Source: CAWKEY01 sp963848675 | Lineage (GTDB): Bacteria; Pseudomonadota; Gammaproteobacteria; Methylococcales; Methylomonadaceae | Reading direction: 5' to 3' | DNA: 44,987 nucleotides | Assembly: GCA_963848675.1 (NCBI GenBank) | Contig: CAWKEY010000040.1 | Coordinates: 1 to 44,987, forward strand | Shown: in pieces, positions 26,804 to 34,995 of the stretch | Layout of the letters: each line of letters opens with the position of its first letter | Position numbering within the stretch: the stretch's first letter is position 1 | Position numbers and translations under genes: made by a program | The notes under the pieces: model-generated | What the model was told of the DNA's origin: nothing | Database searches by the model: none | The model's input: only the letters and a program-made list of their open reading frames with translations

Positions 26804-27220
26804 TTAAACCTCTATAACTTCAAAATCATGGGTGATTTCCACCGCTTTGCTCAACATGATCGATGCTGAGCAATATTTTTCCGCCGATAAATTGACCGCC
26901 CGCTCCACCGCGGAGGCCTTCAGATTTCGGCCGGTGACAATAAAATGTAGATGTATTTTGCTAAACACGCTGGGTATTGCGTCCACGCGTTCGGCAGAAA
27001 CTTCTGCAACGCAGCTGACGATGTCATTTCTGCCTTTTTGTAAAATCTGCACCACATCAAATGATGAGCAGCCGCCCACACCCAGTAACAGCATTTCCAT
27101 GGGGCGTATGCCCATGTTGCGGCCACCGTGATCGGGCGGGCCATCCATGACTACCGCATGGCCACTGCCCGTTTCGCCGACGAACATCGAGCCGTCGACC
27201 CATTTGACTGTTGCTTGCAT
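26804..27220 (-). CDS. OsmC family protein (YhfA-like)
   Basis: A 138-residue protein. The paired cysteines of the OsmC/Ohr fold are at Cys51 (GVGGCSSFD) and Cys117 (EKYCSAS), suiting thiol-based peroxide or electrophile reduction. Sequence style matches the YhfA branch, whose substrate is not established. The ATG at 27218-27220 has GGGGAAG upstream and begins at the fold; an upstream in-frame ATG at 27268 lacks a ribosome site. It is immediately upstream of speD and divergent from the Crp-like gene. The same three-gene neighbourhood (crp/vfr, osmC-like, speD) occurs in other gammaproteobacteria. Confidence 0.9.
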   Translation of the reverse strand: MQATVKWVDGSMFVGETGSGHAVVMDGPPDHGGRNMGIRPMEMLLLGVGGCSSFDVVQILQKGRNDIVSCVAEVSAERVDAIPSVFSKIHLHFIVTGRNLKASAVERAVNLSAEKYCSASIMLSKAVEITHDFEVIEV

Positions 27221-27361
27221 TTTCTTCCCCGGATAAAAAAAAGTGGCATAGAGTAGCATATAATGCATAATTTACAGAGTTTCCTTGTTGATTTTTTTAT
27301 TAAAATCCGGCACTGTTGACAAATTGCACTTGACACCATGGATATAGGATGAATTGCTACC

Positions 27362-28015
27362 ATGACCCATATTTCTCAAAAAGATAATTATAAAGAAGCG
27401 CTGGAACACTTTTTACACTATTGCCATACCAAGACCTATCCCGCCAAAACCACAATCATCAGGCCTGGGGATACCGGAGACCGGCTGTATTTTATTATTG
27501 ATGGTTCAGTCAGCATTTGCGCGGAAGACGACGATGGCCATGAGCTGGTTTTGGCGTACGTCAATAAAAAAGAATTTCTGGGTGAAATTGGTGTTTTTAA
27601 GGCCACCGAAACCCGCAAGGTCAGTGTGAAAACCCGCAGCGAGTGCAATTTGGCCGAAATAGGCTACGAACGCTTCCGGCAGGTGTTAAAAAATGAATTG
27701 TTGCAATACGCTCCCGATTTACTGTTCATGTTGGGCGAACAATTATCAGCCCGGCTGTTGATTGCCAACCGTAAATTTTGTGATTTGGCCTTTATGGATG
27801 TCGAGGGACGGATTGCGCGGGCGTTGCTCGATCTGTGCAAGGAGCCTGATGCCATGACCCATCCTGACGGCATGCAGCTGCGCATAACACGCCAGGAAAT
27901 CGGCCGCATCGTCGGCTGCTCAAGAGAAATGGCAGGACGAGTGTTAAAAGAACTGGAAGAAAAGGAACTGATCACCGCGCACGGCAAAACCATCGTAGTG
28001 TTTGGTACGCGTTAA
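27362..28015 (+). CDS. Crp/Vfr-type transcription regulator
   Basis: A 217-residue regulator aligning without gaps to E. coli CRP across the nucleotide pocket and DNA-binding domain. The C-terminal helix-turn-helix TRQEIGRIVGCSREMAGRVL keeps the CRP recognition residues. In the pocket, the Glu72 and Arg82 equivalents are kept (GEIGVF...TRK), but Ser83 is Lys, Thr127 is Ala and Ser128 is Asn. These three are cAMP-contact positions, so ligand specificity may differ from CRP. Upstream (27220-27361) the divergent spacer contains two TTGACA hexamers at 27316-27321 and 27330-27335, but no clear -10. Likely a global regulator. Confidence 0.9.
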   Translation: MTHISQKDNYKEALEHFLHYCHTKTYPAKTTIIRPGDTGDRLYFIIDGSVSICAEDDDGHELVLAYVNKKEFLGEIGVFKATETRKVSVKTRSECNLAEIGYERFRQVLKNELLQYAPDLLFMLGEQLSARLLIANRKFCDLAFMDVEGRIARALLDLCKEPDAMTHPDGMQLRITRQEIGRIVGCSREMAGRVLKELEEKELITAHGKTIVVFGTR

Positions 28016-28044
28016 AAAACGCTGCTTATTATCAGCTTCAAACC

Positions 28045-28983
28045 TTACCGCGTCGATGGCTTAACGCCATTGAGCCATGCGCCGGCAATTGGCTCGACAG
28101 CCTGTCCATCGCGGTTAGTAAATGTAAACGGTATGGAAACCAGCTCCATACCTTTATTAATCTGTACGGCAAAATGTAAATGCGGGCCGGAAGAAAACCC
28201 GGTATTGCCGGAATAGCCAATCAACTGCCCGGCCGTCACTCTCAGGCCTGGAAAAACCTGGGCTTTTTCCAGTTCCAAATGTGCATAAATCGCCATTGAG
28301 CCATCATCGTGCAGAATCCGGATACTGTTTGCCTCGGCGCCGTAGGCTTTATTGGCGCCGTTTTTGAAAAAATCATTCTCGACTTCCACGACCATGCCCG
28401 CTTTGGCCGCATGCACCGGCGTGCCGATAGGCATGACAATATCGACCGCATATTTATTCTGCTCATCGGTGTGACTAAAACTGCCGCCAAAAGCCTGGGA
28501 AACCTGAAACAAGGCATCAGGAGCAATCGGCGGCAGATAGCTTTCGACGGCGCTGTATTGCGTTAAAGGGCTGCCGATGGTGTAACGATATTGAAGGGTG
28601 TAACGCCATGACTGATTTTGATCAATGCCGCCGACTTCAAACAGCGTGTCCGATTGTCCGGGTTCAATGACAAAGCGTTTTGGCAATGCTGGGGTGGTGC
28701 GGGCATTTTCCTGCTCGGAAAAGTTGACCTCAACTTCCACAGGGCCTTCATAATCATTGCGGATATAAAACTGCGGCTTGCGTTCTTGCCCTGACTGCAA
28801 CAGCCAGACCAATTGTTTGCTGGCCACCTTAAGCTGCCTGACCGCGACCGGCTGCTGCGTTTTCGGCGGCTTGTCGGTATAGTGAAAGACGCCTTGCTCA
28901 TCCTGATATTTATAAAGTTTTTTAGCGCCGGCATTCACTGTACACAGGGATAACAGGATAAAAATCAACCATGTTATTTTCAT
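28045..28983 (-). CDS. M23 family peptidase with DUF4124 N-terminal domain
   Basis: A 312-residue exported protein. A signal peptide (about 1-20, ITWLIFILLSLC core) is followed by a DUF4124 segment (KKLYKYQDEQGVFHYTDKPP), a beta-rich middle and a C-terminal LytM/M23 domain. The M23 domain shows YAVDIVMPIGTPVHA with the metal-binding Asp, and GPHLHFAVQ with the HxH ligand. The usual first histidine of HxxxD reads Asn-Lys-Tyr-Ala-Val-Asp here, a variant seen in this subfamily, so catalytic activity is uncertain. Its target would be peptidoglycan. The ATG at 28981-28983 with GGGAA upstream places the start at the signal peptide; the longer frame adds 28 non-signal residues. Confidence 0.88.
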   Translation of the reverse strand: MKITWLIFILLSLCTVNAGAKKLYKYQDEQGVFHYTDKPPKTQQPVAVRQLKVASKQLVWLLQSGQERKPQFYIRNDYEGPVEVEVNFSEQENARTTPALPKRFVIEPGQSDTLFEVGGIDQNQSWRYTLQYRYTIGSPLTQYSAVESYLPPIAPDALFQVSQAFGGSFSHTDEQNKYAVDIVMPIGTPVHAAKAGMVVEVENDFFKNGANKAYGAEANSIRILHDDGSMAIYAHLELEKAQVFPGLRVTAGQLIGYSGNTGFSSGPHLHFAVQINKGMELVSIPFTFTNRDGQAVEPIAGAWLNGVKPSTR

Positions 28984-29101
28984 TTTAACGTTCCCAATTT
29001 GCTTTGCGTTTGCTGCATTGTGCTTGAGTTGCCTGGCAATGGCAATAAAGCCAGGCCGGCATTGCATGAAATTTCAAGGCTTAGCCTCTTCAAACAATTG
29101 C

Positions 29102-29818
29102 CTAAAAATCAATCAGCCAGCACTCAGGAAAATACTGAGTGATCAGATAGGCGCCCAGATTTATCCACTGAACTTCCCCATCCAATATGGCTGAATCAGA
29201 GGTGATGGCGAGCCGGTGACTGTTTAGAATGGCCTGATCAGGGTTTTCAATTAACGCTGTTTGCCAGTTCCAGTGATGGGCTTTGGCGATGTCCCGTACC
29301 AGCCCGGCAAGCTGGCCGCTATTGGAGACGGGCTTGTCAAACAACCACAGCACATCGTCAGGATTGAAAGCTTGCAGTGCATGGCCGATGAGTTCAATTG
29401 CCTGCCGGGTTTCAAGCACCTGCCGGTAAGTCCCGTGTACACCGGCAATATCGCGTATGCAACCATCGCAGCAATGCAGTAATAATCCGCCCGCCATAGC
29501 CGTCTCAATAGTAATAATCAGATTAAATCCGTCAATGACCAGGGACTGATCCTTGATGCATTCAACCGGCAGGCACTTGGTTTTTCTTGACTCCCGGCTG
29601 GCGCTTGAGCAGGCTGCCCTGGAAATGGCCAGACGTTGACGCTTTGTCAGCTGATGATGGTCGCCTACCAGTTGCATAACCGAATGTCGCGCATAGCCGC
29701 GATCAAGCAGCCAGCAGAAATCAACAACCGCAGCACGTAAATGCAGCAATTGTTCGCCGCCGAATAAGGCTTTGTCATGCAGATGCACGCCGCGATGTCT
29801 TTGCTCGTGGGTATTCAT
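29102..29818 (-). CDS. DUF434 domain-containing protein
   Basis: A 238-residue cytoplasmic protein. The N-terminal half has the DUF434 pattern (LRAAVVDFCWLLDRGYARHSVMQLVGDHHQLTKRQR read in pieces, with AISRAACS following). The second half matches the associated C-terminal region (VIDGFNLIITIETAMAGG, GTYR, FDKPVSNSGQL). The VIDGFN and late aspartate-containing stretches resemble PIN/NYN-like nuclease folds, but this is only a suggestion. No function is known for the family. It is separated by 227 bp from the M23 gene downstream and by about 280 bp from the next gene upstream. Confidence 0.75.
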   Translation of the reverse strand: MNTHEQRHRGVHLHDKALFGGEQLLHLRAAVVDFCWLLDRGYARHSVMQLVGDHHQLTKRQRLAISRAACSSASRESRKTKCLPVECIKDQSLVIDGFNLIITIETAMAGGLLLHCCDGCIRDIAGVHGTYRQVLETRQAIELIGHALQAFNPDDVLWLFDKPVSNSGQLAGLVRDIAKAHHWNWQTALIENPDQAILNSHRLAITSDSAILDGEVQWINLGAYLITQYFPECWLIDF

Positions 29819-29913
29819 ATCATCAGGATATTGCTCTTGATCAAAATTCAGGACGTCCCTTGTGGGCGTTATATTCCAAAATATGCTTCAATTCTGTCTA
29901 AGGCCAGATTGAA

Positions 29914-30078
29914 GTGGATCCGAAAGATTTAGCCTTTGAACAGGCCAGCAAATCCATCGGGCCGGTCTATAGGGCTGCAGAGGCCCCGGCTAGCCCGCGA
30001 GCGAGGTTGGAGGATCGCCCAGGAGCAGCAGGAACGGTGATAAGCGTCGATGCGGCTGATATTGTCTGGTGGGATTGA
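29914..30078 (+). other. Short unassigned open frame in an intergenic gap
   Basis: Within the 300 bp gap 29819-30118 the plus frame from GTG 29914 to TGA 30078 is open for 54 codons (VDPKDLAFEQASKSIGPVYR..., ending DIVWWD). It has no ribosome site and no recognised family. It could be a decayed gene end or chance. Nothing else is evident in this gap. Confidence 0.2.
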
Positions 30079-30118
30079 CGCTTCTGTATCCCTTGGCCCG
30101 CGCGGCGTGTCCAGTTCG

Positions 30119-31462
30119 CTAAACCAGGTTTTTTTGTTTCAGAAACGCTTCGACGAGGCTGCCCAGTCCCGGCTCACCGATTTCGGCGAACTCATAATGC
30201 GCGCGGACTACCGGTTTGTTGATTTCAATAAGGGTCGCCAGGTCGCAGGGTGTGGCTATGACGACAACATCGGCCTCAGCCGCATTGAGGGTGGTCTGCA
30301 GCGCATGCAGCTGGGAAGGGCGATAGCCCACGGCAGGCAGTACTTTGCCAATATGCGGGTATTGCCTGAAAACCTCTGCGATTTCATTGACCGCAGAACT
30401 GCGGGGATCGATTATTTCTGCGGCCTGGGCCTGGGTCGCAGCCACGTAGCCGGCACCGTAGGGCATGCCGCCGTGGGTAATGCTGGGCCCATCCTCGACA
30501 ACAATGACCCGCTTGCCCCGAACCTTTTCAGGGTTGGTCAACCGGACCAGTGAAGCGCTGCGGAGGATGTGCGCGCCGGGATTAATTTTGCGGGCCGTGT
30601 CAGTGACGCGTTGGATGTCCGCATCCGAAGCCGAGTTTACTTTGCCTATGAGGATGATGTCAGCCATACGCAGTACCGCTTCGCCGGGATGGTGGCTGGT
30701 TTCATGGCCAGGCCGAAGCGGATCGATCAAAACGATGTGCAGATCGGGACGAATGAAGGAAAAATCGTTGTTGCCGCCATCCCATAGGATGATGTCGGCC
30801 TCTTTTTCGGCAAGCGCCACAATCCGGGCGTAATCGATGCCGGCATAGACACTATTGCCGATCGCCAGATGAGGCTCGTACTCTTCGCGCTCTTCAATCG
30901 AACAGTTGGCAATGTCCAGATCCGCTCGGCTTGTAAATCGCTGCACAGCCTGTTTTTCGAGGTCGCCATACGGCATGGGATGCCGGATGACGGCGACCTT
31001 TAGGCCCCGCTCCTTCAGAAACTTTGACAGCCATTGACTCGTTTGCGACTTGCCGCAGCCGGTCCGAACTGCGCAACAGGCGATAACGGGCACGTTTGCT
31101 TGCAACTGGGTTCGGTAGGGCCCGAGTAAAACAAAGTCGGCGCCACTTGCCAGTGCAATGGATGCCTTGTGCATCACTTGCTCATGAGCAACATCACTAT
31201 AGGCAAAGATGACCTGATCGATATGCCGGGCTCGACATAGTGCTTCAAGCCCGGTTTCATCGACAACCGGAATGCCTTCGGGGTAATGTTTGCCGGCAAG
31301 CGAGGGTGGATAACAGCGGCCGGCGATATCGGGAATTTGGCTTGCAGTAAAGGCGACGACTTCGCTTCCAGGATCGTCGCGATACACTTGGTTAAAGTTA
31401 TGAAAGTCGCGCCCGGCAGCGCCCATAATCACGATTTTGGTGCGTTTTTGTGTCTTTGGCAT
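30119..31462 (-). CDS. Cyclic 2,3-diphosphoglycerate synthetase-like GTPase
   Basis: A 447-residue cytoplasmic protein from ATG 31462 (456 from an upstream ATG; neither has a strong ribosome site). An N-terminal Rossmann-like part (KIVIMGAAGRDFHNFN) precedes a P-loop, RTGCGKSQT at about 133-141, and the Walker B-like ADIILWDGGNNDF. This order matches the COG2403/cDPGS family. The archaeal member makes cyclic 2,3-diphosphoglycerate from 2,3-diphosphoglycerate with ATP. Bacterial members have no settled role and might act on another phospho-compound. It is preceded by a CBS-domain protein 38 bp upstream on the same strand, suggesting nucleotide-sensitive partner regulation. Confidence 0.82.
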   Translation of the reverse strand: MPKTQKRTKIVIMGAAGRDFHNFNQVYRDDPGSEVVAFTASQIPDIAGRCYPPSLAGKHYPEGIPVVDETGLEALCRARHIDQVIFAYSDVAHEQVMHKASIALASGADFVLLGPYRTQLQANVPVIACCAVRTGCGKSQTSQWLSKFLKERGLKVAVIRHPMPYGDLEKQAVQRFTSRADLDIANCSIEEREEYEPHLAIGNSVYAGIDYARIVALAEKEADIILWDGGNNDFSFIRPDLHIVLIDPLRPGHETSHHPGEAVLRMADIILIGKVNSASDADIQRVTDTARKINPGAHILRSASLVRLTNPEKVRGKRVIVVEDGPSITHGGMPYGAGYVAATQAQAAEIIDPRSSAVNEIAEVFRQYPHIGKVLPAVGYRPSQLHALQTTLNAAEADVVVIATPCDLATLIEINKPVVRAHYEFAEIGEPGLGSLVEAFLKQKNLV

Positions 31463-31500
31463 AGCGCTTTCACTGAATCGGCGAGTCATCGCGGACCAAA

Positions 31501-31950
31501 TTAAAGCTTTGTTTTCGCTTCGCGCTCCTGTTCGCGCGGAGCGACCTTGGCCAATTCCGACATCTCTTCGGCCAGAAGATCAAGAATATCGTCAGCCGAG
31601 ACAATTCCTACCAGCCCGTCTTGCTCATTGACAACGGGAATGCGGCGTATGCCCTTGGTGCGCATCAGCCGGATCGTTTCAAATATGCCGTCTTTTTCCT
31701 GCACACTGACCAGTTGCGGGCTCATGATGTCGCCCACGCTGAAATCTTCAAGAGCCAGGGAGGGGGCAATAATCTGGATGACGATATCGCGATCGGTAAC
31801 AATGCCGGCCGGCACCCGCTTGCCGTTAATTTCATCCACGACTACAACATCCCCGACATGGTGCTGGCGCATCAGCTGCGCCACTTCCGGGATACTCATT
31901 TCTCGCGTGGCATACACAACTTCTCTGTTGCAAAATTCACTGATAGACAT
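31501..31950 (-). CDS. CBS-domain pair protein
   Basis: A 149-residue protein made of two CBS motifs (about 8-65 and 72-130). The first contains VVVDEINGKRVPAGIVTDRDIV and the second RIPVVNEQDGLVGIVSADD, read in pieces. CBS pairs bind adenosine nucleotides such as AMP, ATP or AdoMet and regulate partners. The ATG at 31948-31950 has AGGAAA upstream; an ATG 10 codons earlier is the weaker choice. It is the gene before the cDPGS-like GTPase on the same strand and may control it. The C-terminal tail is charged and probably disordered. Confidence 0.88.
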   Translation of the reverse strand: MSISEFCNREVVYATREMSIPEVAQLMRQHHVGDVVVVDEINGKRVPAGIVTDRDIVIQIIAPSLALEDFSVGDIMSPQLVSVQEKDGIFETIRLMRTKGIRRIPVVNEQDGLVGIVSADDILDLLAEEMSELAKVAPREQEREAKTKL

Positions 31951-32019
31951 CGTTATTTCCTCTCGATTAAATAAAATCAAACCGCTGGCAAGTTATCATG
32001 GAAGCCCGTTTCAGCATAG

Positions 32020-32199
32020 AATATTTGGCAACGGGAGGCTGAGCAAGGACAGTCCGGCGATGACTATTATGGCGCAGGGGACATTTCAGGCGCTCGTGAA
32101 ATTCTGGTTTTACGGAGTTTGCCGGGTATCGAACTGCCGATGTGGGAAATATTCGAGCTGGAACCACCTGAAAGCGAGAACGCTGGCGTTAACGTGTAG
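32020..32199 (+). pseudogene. Start-less protein fragment
   Basis: A 59-codon open stretch bounded by stops with no usable start codon in its first half. Its composition is protein-like (GDDYYGAGDISGAREILVL, SLPGIELPMWEIFELEPPE). I do not recognise the family. It occupies the gap between the CBS gene and the dehydrogenase gene, in the opposite orientation to both, and is probably the end of a decayed gene. Confidence 0.25.
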
Positions 32200-32217
32200 T
32201 CGTCACAGATCCGCTCT

Positions 32218-33072
32218 TCACCGACGTTTCAAGCGATACAGCGCCGAAATATCCTCATCGCCGAAACCCTCGGCCATCAGTTTTTCATAATCGGAAATTG
32301 TGCTGTCCGTCAGCGGAATGGCGGCGCCGATGTGCTTCGCCATCTGCTGGCAGATTTTCAGGTCCTTATGGTGCAGCGCCAGTTTAAAGCCGGGGGTAAA
32401 AGTGCCCTGCGTCATCGTGAGGCCGCGATGATCGAGAAACCAGTTGCCGGCCGCGCCGCCGGTAATCACTTCGATCACTTTGTCCATCGGTAAACCCTGA
32501 GCCTGACCGAAGGCCAGCGCTTCGGTGACAGCCTGATTGATGCCGGCGGCCATGATCTGGTTAACGGCTTTGGTAGCCTGTCCTGAGCCGGTTGGCCCCA
32601 TGTGCATGATGCGCGCGGTCATCGCTGCCAGCACCGGACGGATTTTTTCCAGCGTTTCGGCATCGCCGCCGACCATCATCGCCAAGCTGCCGTTTTTAGC
32701 ACCTTCGACGCCGCCGGATACCGGCGCATCCAGAAAAGCGATTTGATTTTCTGCCAGTTTGGCGGCAGCCTTTTTCGCCGTTTCACTGCTGACCGTGGAC
32801 ATGTCGACGACGACACTGCCGGGTTTAGCGCCCTCTGCAATCAACTTGACCATATCCAACACATCCTGGTCGGCGGAAACGCAGATTAGAATCACGTCGA
32901 CTGCGGCGGCCAGTTGGGCGGGATCGCTACAAGCCCTTATCTTAAGTTCTTCCGCAAGCGCCCTCGCTTTGGTCTCGGTGCGATTGTAAACAGCGCTTAA
33001 AAAGTCGGCTTTGGCGACATTTCTGGCCATGCCAACACCCATTGCACCCAAGCCGATCATGCCTGCTTTCAT
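32218..33072 (-). CDS. 3-hydroxyisobutyrate/tartronate-semialdehyde reductase family dehydrogenase
   Basis: A 284-residue NAD(P)-dependent beta-hydroxyacid dehydrogenase. The N-terminal dinucleotide motif is GLGAMGVGM (residues 7-15). The substrate-site DAPVSGG is at about 115-121, and the catalytic Lys168 lies in GSGQATKAVNQ. Length is normal. Substrate among tartronate semialdehyde, 3-hydroxyisobutyrate, succinic semialdehyde or glyoxylate cannot be fixed by sequence alone. It lies 1 bp downstream of speA on the same strand and is probably cotranscribed, an arrangement without an obvious metabolic link. Confidence 0.9.
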   Translation of the reverse strand: MKAGMIGLGAMGVGMARNVAKADFLSAVYNRTETKARALAEELKIRACSDPAQLAAAVDVILICVSADQDVLDMVKLIAEGAKPGSVVVDMSTVSSETAKKAAAKLAENQIAFLDAPVSGGVEGAKNGSLAMMVGGDAETLEKIRPVLAAMTARIMHMGPTGSGQATKAVNQIMAAGINQAVTEALAFGQAQGLPMDKVIEVITGGAAGNWFLDHRGLTMTQGTFTPGFKLALHHKDLKICQQMAKHIGAAIPLTDSTISDYEKLMAEGFGDEDISALYRLKRR

Positions 33073-33073
33073 G

Positions 33074-34912
33074 TTAGCGCTCCAGATAGGTGTAGGCGAT
33101 CAGGCCGGCATCCAGCTCGTTTTCATAAGCCTGGCGCTGTCCGGCGCTGATGTCACTGCGTGCCAGTTTGTCGCGGAAGGCGGCTTTCAGTTCTTCGGGA
33201 TTGATGTGCACATAATCCAGTAAGTCGCCGACATGTTCGCCTTCCTGAAAATCGGAAAAATGGTAGCCGTTGGCGTCCAGTTCGATATTGATGGAATGCG
33301 TGTCGCCGAACAGGTTATGCATATCGCCCAAAATTTCCTGATAGGCGCCGACCATGAAAAAACCGATTAGATAAGGTTCGTTGAGATCAATTGCATGTAC
33401 GGCCAGCGTGGTTTCGATGTTTTGGCCATCAATGTATTGATCGATGCGGCCGTCCGAATCGCAGGTTAAATCCTGCAAGACCGCGCGCCGTGTCGGCTGC
33501 TCGTTGAGCCGGTGAATCGGCATGATCGGAAAAATCTGGTCGATGCCCCAGATGTCGGGCAAGGATTGGAACAGCGAGAAATTGCAAAACACCTTATCGG
33601 CCAGCTTCTCGTTGAGCTCCTGCAGAATGACGGATTGGCTGTGATTGTTGGGGTTGAGGTTGTTTTTAATCTGCTGGAAAACCTGAACATAATGCTGCTC
33701 CGCCTCGGCCAGACCGGTCAGGCCGAGTTTGCCCTGGGCAAATGCATTGCGCGCTTCAGACAGATTGAATTGGGCATCGTGATATTGTTCGGCCAGATTA
33801 TGCCGCGAAGGCAAAGCCAGCGCCTCGCTTGGTTGGTCATAAACCGATTCAATATCGGTCACATTCGTAATGAGTACCGCATGGTGCGCGGTCAAGGCGC
33901 GGCCGGATTCGGTAATGATATGGGGATGGGCAATGCCGTGTTCGTTACAGATGTCGGCAAAGCTGCGCACAATATTCTGCGCGTATTCATCCATGCTGTA
34001 ATTGATGGAGCATTCACGGCGCGAGCGGCTGCCGTCATAATCGACACCCAGACCGCCGCCGGCATCGACGGTATCGATGGCCGCGCCCAGTTTGTGCAGC
34101 TCGGTATAGAACTGACCGGCCTCTTTTAATGCCACTTTAATATCGTGGATATTGGCAATCTGCGAACCCATGTGAAAATGCATCAGCTTCAGAGTGTCCA
34201 GTAAATCAGCCTGCTGAAGGCGTTCGATCAGTTGCAGCACTTCGCTGGCATGAAAGCCGAATTTGGATTTTTCGCCGCCGCTGTTTTGCCATTTGCCCGC
34301 GCTGATGCTGGACAGCCGCACCCTGACGCCCAATAGCGGTTTGATATTCAGTTGCTGCGCTTCGTGCAGGATCATTTCCAGTTCAGACGGCTTTTCGATG
34401 ACGATATAAACCTTCAAACCCATGCGCAAGCCAATCAGCGCAAAGCGGATATAGGCTCGATCCTTATAGCCATTGCAGACGATCAGGCCGTGTTTGGATA
34501 AGGCCAGAATGGCCAGTAATTCCGGTTTGCTGCCGGCCTCAAGACCGACGTGTTCGCCCGCCAGAATGCCTTCAATGACTTTGCGCTGCTGATTGACCTT
34601 GATCGGATAAACCGGTGTATAAGTGCCTGCATAATCATGGTTGGCGCAGGCTTTCCGGAAGGCATTGTGCAGCTGGGCGACGCGATTTTTTAAAATATCG
34701 GTAAAACGCACCAGCACCGGCAGCGACAAATTGTTTTCGCTTAATGACCGGGCAATCTCGTACAAATCCAGTTCGACGTTTTGATCCGGGCAGGGCCTGA
34801 CGGACACATGCCCGGCTTCATTAATGGCAAAAAAACCATCGCCCCAGTTATTGATCGAGTAGGTTTCTGCCGATTGTTCGATGGTCCACGGTGTTGCTTG
34901 CTTGGATCGCAC
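33074..34912 (-). CDS. speA: Biosynthetic arginine decarboxylase
   Basis: A 612-residue PLP enzyme of the alanine-racemase-fold group, converting arginine to agmatine, the first step to putrescine. The PLP lysine is Lys105 in VYPIKVNQQ. FHMGSQI and the ITESGRALTAHHA region are characteristic of bacterial SpeA, and the C-terminal acidic region matches too. It begins with GTG at 34910-34912, with GAGG and 8-base spacing upstream. It is divergent from speE across an 83 bp spacer, so the two polyamine genes can share control. With speD and speE it gives a near-complete route; no agmatinase or agmatine deiminase is in the window. Confidence 0.96.
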   Translation of the reverse strand: MRSKQATPWTIEQSAETYSINNWGDGFFAINEAGHVSVRPCPDQNVELDLYEIARSLSENNLSLPVLVRFTDILKNRVAQLHNAFRKACANHDYAGTYTPVYPIKVNQQRKVIEGILAGEHVGLEAGSKPELLAILALSKHGLIVCNGYKDRAYIRFALIGLRMGLKVYIVIEKPSELEMILHEAQQLNIKPLLGVRVRLSSISAGKWQNSGGEKSKFGFHASEVLQLIERLQQADLLDTLKLMHFHMGSQIANIHDIKVALKEAGQFYTELHKLGAAIDTVDAGGGLGVDYDGSRSRRECSINYSMDEYAQNIVRSFADICNEHGIAHPHIITESGRALTAHHAVLITNVTDIESVYDQPSEALALPSRHNLAEQYHDAQFNLSEARNAFAQGKLGLTGLAEAEQHYVQVFQQIKNNLNPNNHSQSVILQELNEKLADKVFCNFSLFQSLPDIWGIDQIFPIMPIHRLNEQPTRRAVLQDLTCDSDGRIDQYIDGQNIETTLAVHAIDLNEPYLIGFFMVGAYQEILGDMHNLFGDTHSINIELDANGYHFSDFQEGEHVGDLLDYVHINPEELKAAFRDKLARSDISAGQRQAYENELDAGLIAYTYLER

Positions 34913-34950
34913 GAGTTGAGCCTCACTATCTATGTGTCACAAGATTCTAA

Positions 34951-34956
34951 TATAAT
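34951..34956 (+). promoter_or_regulatory. Possible -10 box for speE
   Basis: TATAAT lies in the 83 bp spacer between the divergent speA and speE genes, 40 bp before the speE ATG. No good -35 hexamer was found at standard spacing, so this is a weak call or an activator-dependent promoter. Confidence 0.35.
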
Positions 34957-34995
34957 GCCGCTATTCTAATCTTTTTCTCAGCAGGACACTCCATC

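Noticed and set aside
31547..32290. 247-codon plus-strand open frame
   Set aside because: Antisense to the CBS gene and the end of the dehydrogenase gene; serine- and arginine-rich with no domain.
33512..34129. 205-codon plus-strand open frame
   Set aside because: Antisense to speA, no independent features.
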